From NCBI RefSeq assembly GCF_000004825.1, contig NW_008805085.1:868001-932000 (forward strand): 64,000 bases of DNA, in the 5' to 3' direction. Of this stretch, positions 1 to 11,713 are shown one piece after another (within the stretch, counting starts at the first letter, position 1; every line of letters begins with the position of its first letter). The position numbers and the translations under genes are program-made. The notes below the pieces were generated by a model. It made no database searches, was not told where the DNA came from, and worked only from the letters and a program-made list of their open reading frames with translations. Origin of the DNA: Heterostelium album PN500 (lineage: Eukaryota > Evosea > Eumycetozoa > Acytosteliales > Acytosteliaceae).

Positions 1-3000
1 TTAGCACCGATTCTATGGATCAGAATAGCAAAGGGTACCTCATTCACATTCCATCTTTGGCCAGCATTTGGTTTCAAGATCTCACAGAAATCCAGAGGAT
101 TCAACATCTACGTCCTCTATCCGTTGATTATTTACAAGAACAAACGTAATGGTGACTTTAAACGATTCATGTTTATCTATCCGCTCTGTCACTATTACCA
201 CGATAAACAAGAAAAAACTAGAATTCGGTCATTCCTTCCAGTATTTTATTATAAATCACAGCCATCGGGAGTGTTTGGTTTCTTCCTTCTCTATTTCTGG
301 TATAAAGACCGTACCAATAGCAATCAAATCAGTATGGATGTCATTCGAAGAGCCGATGAACCAACCCCAGAGATCGATCCAGAGTTACGCGATGTACCAG
401 TTCCACCACCTGCAAAACAAGTACCAGAAGTTGAATATCAAATTCGTGGATTTCTTCCATTCTTTTACTTTGTTTCCAAGAGATCAGAGAATCTTGTCAT
501 CCTATTACCTTTATTCTTTGTCAAATGGAACACTCAAATGGTCGACTCGAAATTCGTATCGTTAATATACTATCAATCGAAATACGAAGATCATTTCTTG
601 GTGCGTTGGTTGCTACCGGTGTTCTACCAGAAACACACATCAGAGAAAACACTGGTACTCTCACCGGTCTACTATTACTACAGCAGAGGAACCAGACGAT
701 TCCGTCTCATTCTCCCGGTATTTATTGACTTTATCAAAGGAGAGACACACTTTATCTATTGTTTCCCAACATTCATTCACTACCGAAAGTCTATCTTTAA
801 GTTCACTTCGTTCTTCCCAATCTATTTCCGAACCCAAGATGCTACCAAGAACGAGTTGTTCACTTACTACTTCCCAATTTGGGGCAGTGGATCGCAAGGA
901 TCAAAGTCGAATACTTACTACTTTTTGTTCCCTCTGTTTGGATATAAATATGACCGCGAGACTCACGCCAAACGCATCGATATATTATTCCCATTGTTCC
1001 ACTTTGACCGTGACCCCGAATCGTATTCGTTGCGTCTGCTTCCAATTTTCTGGCGTTCCTACAACGAACGTAATGAATTCCTTTTGGTTATGCCATTCTA
1101 CTGGAAGTTTGTCACCGACAAAGATACACGTGCACAAATCAACACTTTGTTCATACCATTCTATTTCAAACGTGACTCTGCCCAATATTTGTTCACATTT
1201 GCATCGCCGGCGCTGCTACCACCCTACTATATTCACTACCACCGTGAAGCAAGCCAGGTTGAGCAAACTTATGTATTCCCATTCTTTGCTCACAAGATAA
1301 AGGGACTGGATCATCTGCGATGGTTCCTTCTCTATGTGTACCGACACACTTGGCGTGACTTTAGCGATGAGATGTACATGAATGTATTGCTTTACTTCAA
1401 GTTAAACAATCCAAAATATCGTATATCCGGTTTCATTCCTCTCTATATTGAATGGTTTGCCAAAGAAACTCAAAAGTATCATCTAAGAACCCTTTTCCTT
1501 TTGGCATACGACCGTATAAAGACAGACCTTAGACGTCAGAAACGTATTTGTCTCTTCTATCTCATCTCGAATCGTGTTACTCTTTTCCTCTGGAAGAAAA
1601 CAAAGAAGTCTTCAACTGGACACGTTGTTAGTAGTACACCGGCACAAGGCGCAGATGAAGAAGGAAGTTTGGGTACTGACATTGATCGACCAGCTCCTCC
1701 TAAACCTCATTTCGATCACCACTCAAAGAAGATATTCCTATTCCCGATTTTCCATTACTGCTCATCGAGCACTGATAAATATTATCAACTCTGTTTCCTT
1801 TGGTTCGTTAAGCCATGGTTATCATTTATCTACCGCTTCAAGAGTGAAACTGAGAGTTGCTTCCAAGTACTCTTTGCCTTCTACTACAATTGTTCGTCTA
1901 CATTGAAGCAGCTTGCTATTATCTGGTTCTTCAATCCCAATGTTGGATTGTTCCTCTACGAAAAGACACCGTTCGTTGTGATCAAGAGAATATTCCCATT
2001 ATTCTGGAGAATGTCAACACCAAAGAAATTCGAATCGGTCGAAGAGATGAAAGAAGAAACCGAGCAATCTACGAGCTCTGGCAGTGAGATATCAATTCTC
2101 TCAATCCTCTATATTATTCCAAGCTACGGTCTCTATAACTATCGTTACAACAGCGCCAAGAATAAGAAATCACATTACCTGTTCCCATTGTACTACCACT
2201 CGAAATCAGAACGTCAGACAACAACATCGGTACTATACGCCGGTCATCCTGTGGTATCATTCTTCCATAGATCCAAGCATGGCTCCAATCTCATTCTTAG
2301 AATATTCCCACTGTTCTATTACTACTCTGATACTGATTCGTCGCTTCCCGTTAGTGGTCTATCCATTCTTTGGATTGGACATCCAGATGTTGCTTTCTAC
2401 CGTACCTACAAATCTAGTCGTAGTTCAATCGTTTCTATATTCCCATTGTTCTGGTCCAAGACATCGTATGCCAATAAGAGTTATCAACTTTCAATCATTT
2501 ATGTGGTTCGTAAATTTGGTTTGATAGACTATTACACCGAGAGTGAAGCCGACATTTTCCGTTTCTATATATTCCCATTCTTCCATGTGTCGCATTCGCC
2601 AGGTGATACACGAGTCGGAATTCTCTATGCTGGACATCCAAAAGGATCGGTATTCTCTGGTTACTTCACAGAAACACACTCCAAGTTCTTTGTATTCTTG
2701 TTCTTCTACTACCTTAGAGATACCGCCGAGCAGAAAACTAAATTCTCATTGCTCTGGATTGCAGATCCACGAGCCAGTCTCATTGGATATTGGTCACACG
2801 GTCGTCAGTCACACTTCCATGTACTCTTTGTCATTTGGGTGGCAACCGCCGAAGAATATCTACAATGGGGATTGTTTTGGATTGCTTGGGCTAAATCCGA
2901 AGTCTATCCATCTAGCTTCCTCAATCAAGAGGCAAGCGGAAGTGATCCAATCATCAGAAATATCTACTATCCTGTATCACTTTTCCTCTCTTACAACGAC

Positions 3001-3312
3001 GGTGCCTATTCGACACATCACTTTATGCCTATCTATAGATACACCAACAAGGTGGTCAAAGAGCAAGAGAAACTCTGGGCATTGTTTGGAATGTTCTATT
3101 TGGTAACCAGAAAAGACTACACTGAAGTCCGTTGGTGTTACCGTTGGATTCGTGTTAAATCCAGTCCATCTGTATATTTGGTCGAAGTCAATCCATTCGT
3201 TTCCTACAAACGTAAACACAATGCCAGTAGATTATTATTTTTGGGTGGAATGTGTGGATATGATGATAGACTTTCCGATAGTACTTGCAGAATTTGTTGC
3301 ATTGAAATTTAA
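1..3312 (+). CDS. Giant aromatic-repeat protein (C-terminal part, 5' end outside window)
   Basis: I do not recognise a named family. The frame is open from base 1 without a start, so the N terminus lies outside the window; 1103 residues are visible, in one exon. The protein is built from more than 20 short hydrophobic units of the type (L/F)FP(L/I)F(W/Y), for example SFLPVFYY, LFPLFHFD, LLPIFWR, IFPLFYYYSD and FMPIYRY, spaced roughly 15-40 residues apart and separated by charged loops. In the second half a second motif alternates with them (LLYAGHP, ILWIGHP, LLWIADP). There is no classic 20-residue transmembrane helix pattern. The alternation looks like regular beta strands or membrane-hugging hairpins, which is inference. 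The C terminus is Cys-rich (STCRICC). Codon use is G+C richer than the flanks, so it is a real, constrained gene. It converges on the retinoblastoma-like gene 187 bp downstream; an AATAAA lies right after the stop. Confidence 0.85.
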   Translation, partial: LAPILWIRIAKGTSFTFHLWPAFGFKISQKSRGFNIYVLYPLIIYKNKRNGDFKRFMFIYPLCHYYHDKQEKTRIRSFLPVFYYKSQPSGVFGFFLLYFWYKDRTNSNQISMDVIRRADEPTPEIDPELRDVPVPPPAKQVPEVEYQIRGFLPFFYFVSKRSENLVILLPLFFVKWNTQMVDSKFVSLIYYQSKYEDHFLVRWLLPVFYQKHTSEKTLVLSPVYYYYSRGTRRFRLILPVFIDFIKGETHFIYCFPTFIHYRKSIFKFTSFFPIYFRTQDATKNELFTYYFPIWGSGSQGSKSNTYYFLFPLFGYKYDRETHAKRIDILFPLFHFDRDPESYSLRLLPIFWRSYNERNEFLLVMPFYWKFVTDKDTRAQINTLFIPFYFKRDSAQYLFTFASPALLPPYYIHYHREASQVEQTYVFPFFAHKIKGLDHLRWFLLYVYRHTWRDFSDEMYMNVLLYFKLNNPKYRISGFIPLYIEWFAKETQKYHLRTLFLLAYDRIKTDLRRQKRICLFYLISNRVTLFLWKKTKKSSTGHVVSSTPAQGADEEGSLGTDIDRPAPPKPHFDHHSKKIFLFPIFHYCSSSTDKYYQLCFLWFVKPWLSFIYRFKSETESCFQVLFAFYYNCSSTLKQLAIIWFFNPNVGLFLYEKTPFVVIKRIFPLFWRMSTPKKFESVEEMKEETEQSTSSGSEISILSILYIIPSYGLYNYRYNSAKNKKSHYLFPLYYHSKSERQTTTSVLYAGHPVVSFFHRSKHGSNLILRIFPLFYYYSDTDSSLPVSGLSILWIGHPDVAFYRTYKSSRSSIVSIFPLFWSKTSYANKSYQLSIIYVVRKFGLIDYYTESEADIFRFYIFPFFHVSHSPGDTRVGILYAGHPKGSVFSGYFTETHSKFFVFLFFYYLRDTAEQKTKFSLLWIADPRASLIGYWSHGRQSHFHVLFVIWVATAEEYLQWGLFWIAWAKSEVYPSSFLNQEASGSDPIIRNIYYPVSLFLSYNDGAYSTHHFMPIYRYTNKVVKEQEKLWALFGMFYLVTRKDYTEVRWCYRWIRVKSSPSVYLVEVNPFVSYKRKHNASRLLFLGGMCGYDDRLSDSTCRICCIEI

Positions 3313-3499
3313 TAATAAACTTTTATTTAAAGAAACTCAACAACAACAATTTGTTTATGTTATGTTTATCAATTCGGTTGAAACATTTTTATTTTAAGAT
3401 GGTTATTTACAAATAAATTCTTTTATATATGATGAATTATTTTCTTGATCAATTAATTGGTGAAATAAATAGGGTTTGTCGGATGATCATTTTGATAAT

Positions 3500-6400
3500 C
3501 TATTTCTTTAAGGGTGGCTCTGGACATGACTCCTCTTGTGTTGGACTCTGGGTATTACTGTCATCACCAAAGAATAAACGTTTGCCTTTACTCTTATTGG
3601 AACTACTGTTATTGTTATTGTTGTAAGAGTTATTATTATTGTCAATGGTATTTGCCTCGCTGTTACTAATGTTTTCGTTAAAGTCGGACGAGGACGATGA
3701 TGATGAAAGAACAGGAGATACATTTGACGATGAGCTTGTGGATGATACTGATGACGATGGTGTTGATGAGGAATTAGAGATGTGAGTGGATTTAGAGGGT
3801 GTGCCAAACATTCCTAAAGTGGTCGTGCTAACTCCACCAATGTTGCTACTACTACTGTTGTTGATGTTCATGTTGATCACCTTCAACTCTTTTGATGGTG
3901 TTCTTCCTATGCTATAAGAGAGTTTCGATGGTGTTAAATTGATGTTGTTGGATGTTCGAGAAACCATTGGAGAGAAAGTAATGTTCTTTTGTTGTAGCGG
4001 GAGTGGAGATGGTCTTGGTGACGAAGGTACAAGCTTGGTTGGAGTACTTATATTTTTAAGATATTGGCACTTCTCAGCAGCTTGGTGAATCGTTGCATCC
4101 ATAGTCGGTAAGTATAGTTCATTATAGAAAGCAACTATATCTCCTGTTCCATTTGTCAATGGGATATCTTTGTAAACCTGTTGAAAATTAAATAAAATTA
4201 ATATTTCTTTTTTTTTTTTTTTTTTGGTATAATTACTTTGGTTGGAATAGAAGTGCTTTCAATGATGGTTTTGTATGTCTTGGCAATGGAATTAAGTTTA
4301 CAAATTGCATAGATAGTACTGATTGCAATAATATCCAATGATCTATTCTTTAGAAGCTCGGTATGTTCTATAATTAAATTGATTGATGCCCATAGTATCT
4401 GGTGTAAAACATCATTTGGTAATGATAATGCCATACAAAAGTTTTTACATTTTCCTCTTATTAAATTTAATACTTTTCTAAAGAAATTCTATAATAATAA
4501 TCTTTATGTAAGTATATATTTGTTTTTAAAAATAAATTTTTAAACTTACAATTAATACAATAGATGTTCTTGATTTTGGACCTGGTGATTGCATTTTACT
4601 TCCGTATGATGTAGGTGTAGCTATCAATGGAGTTGGCTTGGCAGTTGGTTTGGTTGGAGTGGAAAAGTTTTGTATGAAATTGGTAAATGCTGGTGTGTTG
4701 CTGGCGTGTGAGGGTGTCGAAGGTGGTTTCAATGGTGTTGAGGTCGATGTTGATGATGCAGCGTACGGTGACAGGGTTCGGAGGTGTTCTTTGGAGCTTT
4801 CAATCAGTGCGAAAACAGTGGATCCTTCAGTCCATGCATATTGCTCGACAATACGCTCTTCAATGGAGAGCAAGTGTGTCACCAAGAGATGAGGCATCGA
4901 GTCATCGATCTTTACAATGCTATCGATGATTCTGTAATAGCTGAATGGATGCAAGCCAAATAGCTTTACGAAATGTGGGAATAGCAGACTGTCGAGTTTG
5001 TGTGAGTATGCAACCATTTCAAAACTGGTGGCTAAAAGTGATCGATGGAATTCTTTATGGCTGATAATGCCCTGTACCTGAGAGCTAGATCCGACACGTG
5101 CCTTTTCAAAGCTGATCACTTTGAAGAGTAGTGAATAGTAGAGCTTGACTCCGTAGGACCTACGCTTTGTGAGAATGGCTTGTTCGTCAGAGGTGATCAA
5201 CTCGTCCGACAAATAAAGATTATCGATTCCATCGGTGAGTTCACTGACCAACTTGGCAATCATATCGAGTGAATCCTGTGCATTAGGTCCACAACATTCC
5301 TTGATCAGCTGACTCACAGAATCTATAATATCGTTGTTTCCAACGGTTTGTTTGATCCAACTAACCATGGTGACTGTTGCCGACACTGGTGTCTGAGGTG
5401 GATACTGTCTAGAGTGTTGTTCATTATTTAAATGTTTACTTGGTGTAGTTGGATATCCAGATAGACTGCTATTGTTGTTATTATTTAAACTTTGATTGCT
5501 GCTACTACTACTACTACTACTACTACTTATTGAATCGTTGGCACCGGTGCCAAATAAGGGTTGTCTTATTCTGCCTTGATGGTGTTGTTGATGCTGATTC
5601 TCTGAAATCAGATTTGATTTACGAATTGATGAACTGGACTTGAATGGAGTACCAACTATTTCCTTATCAAACAAGAATACTCTCTCGTCAATGTCTCCGC
5701 TTGAATAATATTGATGCTCATATAGTTTGTTTAGATGTAAAAAGTTGGTAGTCAACAGTGATATATTTGAGAAATAGTCATCTCCATCCGATGTCTTTAA
5801 TGTATGATTATTTACCATCTTAAAAAAAAAATTAAAACAAAATATTTCGATTAATAACATTATATACAGTCACTTTTTTTATATTGCTACTTACATCAGT
5901 AATGATGGTTGAAAATATTTTTTGATTTGTATTTACAAGTTCCTTCAAATTGCCGTTGATTGACTTTGATAAGAATTCTAGTATTTTCTTATTGTCACTG
6001 CTAGATTCGCTTTTGTCATCGTTATCTTTGTTGTCTGTGTTGTTTTCGTTGTTGTTATTGCTATTGTTATTGTTGTTGCTGCTGTTATTGTTAAATGTAA
6101 GTTTCCGGTTGGTAGATGGTGATTTAAGATAGAGAAGATTCAAACAACATAGAATGATATGTATCGATTGTAGGAGATCTGGTGTGTCGTTGAATAGCTT
6201 GCTCTTGCAGTGTAGGTAGAGTAGCCATCCAACGCTAAAGAGATACTCTTCGGTGGAGTGTTGTTTGCTCGAACCACTGTTGATTGTCTTGATGGAGGAG
6301 GTGGCAGGCGACCACTTAAAGATCAGTTGGAACAGTTCTTCGTACTTGCGATAGATAATGTTCAGTATGACAAAACTCTGTGAGAGTTTCTTGAATTGCG

Positions 6401-7095
6401 AGTCGATGGCGCGCGACACCTCGCTATTCATAAGCGACACCATAAAAGGTGCTGCCGAGTCGAAAAACTGCAGCAATGGGACATTGGTCGATTTCAAAAG
6501 CTGCGACAAATAAACACTATTCAACGGAATGTCAGAACTGCCGCCACTCAGCAAACAATTAAACTTTCTATTTCCTGCGATAAACAATGATGTTATAACA
6601 CAATATTTAATATCTGATTCCGTTGCCTGTTTAATAGTTTTATGTTTTGTTTGTTAATATATATATATATATATACAATATGTTTAAAATATAGTTTTGT
6701 TGTTTTAACTTTACTTACATCACTTGATAATTGTATACTCTCTAATAACTCTAATGCAGTGGATAGAGTTGATTCGTCTATGTTCAAGGTGCATGCAATG
6801 CTATTCAATCGTTGTTTGATATCTTCTGGTGGCATGAGAGTTTGTTCGCCGCGGAGTGAATCGACAGCGGCAACCAACTCATCCATGGAACCACCTTGAC
6901 TCTGTATTATAGTATCGTCCTCCATGGAACTACAACTGTTACTTCTACTCAAGTCAGGTAGAGGTCTGCCACGTTTCACTACTTGATCTACAAATTTAAT
7001 AATTATTTAATGAATGATAACATTTTAGTATTTACAATCAATATCTTATTTTATTCAATTGAATAATAAGAGTAATTACCTTGACTAATATCCAT
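3500..7095 (-). CDS. rblA: Retinoblastoma-like protein, six exons
   Basis: Rb/p107/p130-family pocket protein that restrains E2F/DP-driven transcription in the nucleus. Exons on the minus strand: 7095-7080 (only 16 nt), 6987 to about 6719/6715, about 6574/6563 to 5895, 5818-4550, 4488-4237 and 4177-3500; about 1050 residues. The second splice pair is ambiguous: GTAAGT or GTAAAG donor with matching acceptors, both keeping frame. Exon 3 holds the N-terminal cyclin-like domain (EEYLFSVGWLLYLHCKSKLF). Exon 4 holds pocket A: TPVSATVTMVSWI, the LYYSLLFKVISFEKA helix, FHRSLLATSFEMV, and IEERIVEQYAW. Exons 5-6 hold pocket B: NFFRKVLNL, DIIAISTIYAICKL and DIVAFYNELYLP. The tail is Ser/Asn-rich with several SP/TP sites that may be CDK targets. 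In exon 4 a (TAC)n tract encodes poly-Ser. The symbol follows the D. discoideum orthologue; orthology is inferred from domain matches recalled from memory. Confidence 0.9.
5501..5529. repeat. Trinucleotide repeat encoding poly-Ser in rblA
   Basis: A tract of CTA/TAC units within exon 4 of the retinoblastoma-like gene, read on the minus strand as AGT (Ser) codons in the Ser/Asn-rich linker before pocket A. Confidence 0.85.
6657..6675. repeat. (AT)n microsatellite in rblA intron
   Basis: A pure AT dinucleotide run inside the second rblA intron. It is non-coding and likely length-variable. Confidence 0.9.
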
Positions 7096-7785
7096 TTTTT
7101 ATTATATTATATTGCGCAGAAAAAAAATTGTAAAAAAATAAATAAATAAAAATAATAATAATAATAATTTGAAAACAAATAACTATATGTATATAATATT
7201 TATATGTTCTAAATAACTAAACAAACAAAACTATTATTAAATAGTAATTTATATATATAAATATATATATTTTTTGAAGAAAATAATTGAATATATATAA
7301 TTAAAACTAATAATATGTAAAAATATTTGTATGAAAATTGTATTTATCTGTATTCTGTCTAATTAAGAATGAGTGAAGTTAAGCTATGTATAATAAATAT
7401 TTAAATGATTATAAAGTAAACATTTCACTTTATTAAGATGTTGAAAAACAAAGTAGTAATCTGAATATTTATGAAAACTAATTCCTATTATGAGTAAATA
7501 AATAATTATCAGGTTAATAAAACAACAAAAAAAGGCGCCATTAATTTCACCACATGTTGTTTTTTTTTTTTTCGATTTTTTTTTTTTTTTTTTGGTGAAA
7601 TTTAAATCAGTTTTGAAAAGGTACAATTTAACTTACAACATGATCTAAACTTAACCTATCGGTGTTTTTGGATACAATTGTTGCACTTTGTAAAGATTTC
7701 TTTTATATATCTTCTTCATTTACTTGAATCTTAAAGAAAATGATCAATGTTTGCAGTTTATTAAAAACAAATAATTGAAGAAGAA
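7096..7785. other. A+T-rich intergenic / rblA promoter region
   Basis: Upstream of the rblA start codon. It contains long A and T runs (for example around 7558-7592) and no supported gene. A short minus-strand open frame here is a homopolymer artefact. Confidence 0.6.
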
Positions 7786-8496
7786 GAAGAGGATTTAGAG
7801 TCGACTGAAGAGGACAATTATCCTGATCGTCAAGCTAAAGTAAATATAGAATTTTAAATATTGTTTTTAAACTTTCTTTTATTAATATTCTATTTGATAT
7901 ACTATTTGATTCTATAGAAGTTGCAGAATATCTCTACTAGATCTGATAATGACTCTGATTTATCCGATTTCGAAGCATCCAGTGATGAACTTGACAGTGA
8001 TGATGCGGTGGAAGCCAAGAAAAAATCTTATCGTCCAAGATTATGTCCAGTTTGCCATAAACCAAAGAAAGCCAAACGCTTCTTGACACCTTCCAAGAGG
8101 GCCACAGCAGAACACGACTGCAAGGGTCCGTGCAAGTCCTTTACTATATATATATGTGGCCGTGAAGATAAACATCCAGCCGAATACAAGAAGGCCAAAG
8201 AGGCCACCAAATACTAAAGAAGTCCATTGAGGAGAATACCAACGGTAAGATTACACTTGTAATTAGTACTAGTTAAAATAATTTAATTTATATTAACATC
8301 TTATATGTACTCTTATATAGATGAGGTCATGGAGATAATAGACCACATGGACCGACTTACCAACGAGAGAGCTGGCTCTACTACCCCTGCCAATGCCAAG
8401 AGCAACTATACCGCTAAGACCACCATCTTTGTCAAATCTCAGAACAACACACTCAATCTTTGCAAAGTGCAACACTTGTATCCAAAAATCGGTAAG

Positions 8497-8541
<45 letters not shown>

Positions 8542-8565
8542 GCCAAGAGAAGTCAGATGAAGTGA
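7786..8565 (+). pseudogene. Broken small gene: acidic N-terminus and Cys cluster
   Basis: Product not recognised. The pieces look like exons. An acidic segment ends at 7839 (IIEEEEEDLESTEEDN) before GTAAAT. After TATAG, 7918-8214 reads in phase and encodes an acidic stretch and a Cys/His cluster: CPVCHK, HDCKGPCKSF and YICGREDKH, a possible zinc site. A TAA follows EATKY at 8215-8217, but the next frame continues as coding-like (ILKKSIEENTN) to a good donor after 8244, and 8321-8491 joins it in phase (DEVMEIIDHMDRLTNERAG). So the gene appears to carry a frame break near 8212-8217. No ATG is visible for the first segment, because an in-frame TAA lies just upstream. A second donor follows 8491; otherwise the frame runs through an (ATC)n tract to 8565. 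It could be a decaying gene, a sequencing error, or part of an unrecognised repeat family. Confidence 0.45.
8497..8539. repeat. (ATC)n microsatellite
   Basis: About 14 ATC units, encoding poly-Ile if translated in the + frame, or poly-Asp on the minus strand. It lies directly after a GTAAG donor, so it is probably intronic or 3' untranslated. Confidence 0.9.
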
Positions 8566-8823
8566 AAAAGTAAAGAGACTATTAACTTGGCACAATTGTT
8601 AAACAATTCAAAAATAATAATAGTATGTATAATTATTAGATTTTAATTAATTCTGCAAATAATAATTAATCAACAATTCTATTCTATTCTTTTTATCTTA
8701 GAGGAATGAACATTCTATCTGAATGACTTTGACTTTGTCACATGCATTCTCAACTACTATTAATCAATAAATTTAGAAAAATGATATTTTTGATCTATAG
8801 AAACAGAACCAATAGGTTGTTTT

Positions 8824-8854
<31 letters not shown>

Positions 8855-8876
8855 AATAAATTGTATTCAAAATCTA

Positions 8877-10975
8877 TCAACTGTGTCCTGTCATGTGATT
8901 TTGATTATTGGTGTTTTGGTCATTGGACATTGTTGCTGATGCATCTGGTTGTTGTTGTTTTGTCAATGGATTGAGTGTATTTTGACTGTTGCTTCCCCAG
9001 TCGAGATTGAAATTTGGATTTGACCAATCGATGTTTCCAACACCCTGAGTCGAATTGATGTCATTGTTGGTCGTAAAATACTGAGTTGGATCAATATCCA
9101 AATTGATATCTGGATAGAATGAATTGTCTGTCAGACCACTATTATATTGCTGTTGATGCTGATTGAACTGTGGAAAACTATCTGTCAATATACTACTGAA
9201 ACTTGTATTTAAATCTGAAATTGAATTACTATTACTACTGGAAATATCATTACTATTATTTAAATTTGATGTAGAAATGATTGGAGGTGGTGGTTGAGGT
9301 TGTGGTTGTATTATTACATTATTATTGTTATTATGATTGAAATGATTGTTATTGTTGCTGTTAAGTGGTGTGTTTGTTGTTGTTGTTGTTGTTGAGGTTG
9401 TAGATGGTGATTTAATGTTTGGTGAAATGATTGGATCTGTTGACATTGGTGTAGCAGGTGATTCGTGAATGCGATTTGAATTGATTATAGAAGATAGTGG
9501 GGTGCCAGGAGGAGTGCCATCGTCCATCGTACTGATGGAACCTTTCGATGTCAAACACGACCCAGTTGAACTGTTGGTGAGCTGTCTAAATCGTTGGTTA
9601 TTATTAAAGTTTAGATAGAACTCCTTTGGTACTATGTCAGGACTGAGCAGTCGACAGTGTACAACATCGCAAATCGGTCTGCCATCGTGATCAAATATAA
9701 ATGTATGATTATCCAATGAATGATATACTGTTCCATGCTATTATTATCATAATATCAAATCAAAACAAAAGTTAGAGAAAACATCATCAGATATAATGTA
9801 AAACTATATTTGAACATTATTTGTTATTACTTACTTTACTCTTATAACACTGAGTCATTTCAACAGTGTTTCCAGTTAGATTCCTCTGGTTGAATACTTT
9901 CATTGTACTCTCTATTAACTCTGGTTGTATTATCTGTGTCCATGGTATACCAATGATTTCATTCTATTGTTTGTTTGTTTGTTTGTTTGTTAGTTTTGAA
10001 TAGGATTGAATAGGATAGATTTGATAACTTACTTTACTATAACCTAGTAGCTTGAAGAATGCAGGTGATGCATCTACTACGGTTGGTGGATTCTTTGATA
10101 TGTCGAATACAATGAATAGATTGGCATGAGGATAGTAATCACAGACTTCTTTTATGTTTCTTGGGTAAGTGATTGCATTGTCAGTGGTTGGAGTTGCCTG
10201 TGGTGAAGTAGGACTGCTGTTCAAATTCAAATTCATCATACTCAACTTTGACACTAGATTCTCATTGACCATCTCTAACTTTTCGCTTTTCTCTCTTAAA
10301 TACAATATTTCATCATATAACTTCTTTTGTCCTTCTTTTATCTCTCTTAATTCATTCAACATATATTGATTTATATTTATATCACTATTATTGTTATTAT
10401 TGTTATTATTGATATTACTATATAACTAAAAAACAAAGTTAAGTAAAGTTAAGAAAAGTTAGTTAAAAAAGATATAAACTAATTTGTTGTTTAGTTTAAC
10501 ATACATGATTGGCAGTTGGATGTTTAATTATATCACCTGTGAATGTGTATGGTTGTTGACTTGGTGAGGAATATGATGTTGATGACGATGTTGTTGATGT
10601 TGTTGAAGTAGGCATTGCAGTTGCAGTGGTTGTAGATGTTGATGATGTAGGATTTTGATATTGTAGTTGTTGCTGATGCTGATATGCATTGTTATTAAAT
10701 AAGTTGTTATTATTGTTATTGCTGTTGCTGTTCTGTAGTAATGATGTATTTGTATTGAATGGATTGTTTATATTGTTCTGTTCTGTCGATATCTTTTGTG
10801 AAGGTCTATCGGAAGTCGTGTGACTCGGGAAATAACACATCTGAGGCTGACCTTTCTGTACACATCGCGAACAAGGATGATTCTCATCACACAACCCATT
10901 GTCCAACTGACACATGAAGCATGCTTTCTCTGACTTTCTCTTTGTAGTAGTTCTATTATTATTATTATTACTCAT
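8877..10975 (-). CDS. Zn2Cys6 DNA-binding and PAS-domain transcription factor
   Basis: Four exons: 10975-10505, 10425-10033, 9963-9835 and 9737-8877; 617 residues, all in phase 0. Near the N terminus is a fungal-type binuclear zinc cluster with C-x2-C-x6-C-x5-C-x2-C-x8-C spacing (ACFMCQLDNGLCDENHPC... SRCVQKG), preceded by basic residues. After an Asn/Gln/Ser/Thr-rich linker and a short coiled coil (EIKEGQKKLYDEILYLREK), exons 2-4 encode a PAS domain: LFIVFDISKNPPTVVDASPA, FFKLLGYSK, then EIIGIPW. This layout resembles the fungal ERT1/AcuK gluconeogenesis regulators, so it is probably a nuclear regulator. Its ligand and targets are unknown. The C terminus is Asn/Gln-rich. A splice acceptor (TTTTTACAG) lies 14 bases before the ATG, which suggests a 5' UTR intron. 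A GTG codon immediately upstream is not the start. Confidence 0.85.
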
Positions 10976-10979
10976 CACT

Positions 10980-11713
10980 GCTGCTGCTTCTGTAAAAATA
11001 TTAAAAGATAGAATCTAGATCTTTGTTTTGTTTTGATTTGTTTTGTCTATAACTTTACTTATAGAAAGTATTGCTATTTATATATAACTATCTTCTTTGT
11101 ATTAAAATATATAAATGAAATGATGAGTATGTATGGTTGTTAGATTGGGTAACGAAATATGATTAGTTTTATATTAAATTTTTTATTTTTAAAGGAAATG
11201 AACTGAAAAACAAATAAAAAAAAAAAAAAAATCTTGAAAATTTTCATTTTTTTACTCACAAAGAGATAAACAGATATAAAAATCTACCATTACATAATAT
11301 TAGAATAACAATAAAATATTTCAGAGTTGATGTCAAGGCGATTGATTCCAGTACATAGAAAAAGGTTATGGTATTTTCTGCTATGTTTGTATAGTTAGCT
11401 TGAGACTTTGAATATCCAATCCGCCTATTAGAATATTATTTTATTCTCTTTGTATTGTTCTCAAATGTTTTTAAAAAGATATTCTTCCCATTCTATAGTT
11501 CAAATTTCCTTTTAGTAATAATATATATTTCTTGGAAAATGATTTTTTATAAATTAATACATTTATTAAAATAATAAAAATACCATTAGCTATAGATAAA
11601 AGAACTTAAATTAATATTAGAAGAATAAGCTTATACAAATTTGGAAAACAAAATTCAAATTTATTTTAATCAAAAACAAATCTGTTAGTTCAAACTCTTA
11701 TGCATCTGAAAAT
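10980..11713. other. Intergenic and 5' leader of the Zn2Cys6 factor
   Basis: A+T-rich DNA with no supported gene. It includes a candidate 5' UTR intron: a GTAAAGTTATAG donor near 11058 and an acceptor at about 10990 on the minus strand. It also holds the 3' region of the acetyltransferase gene. Confidence 0.5.
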
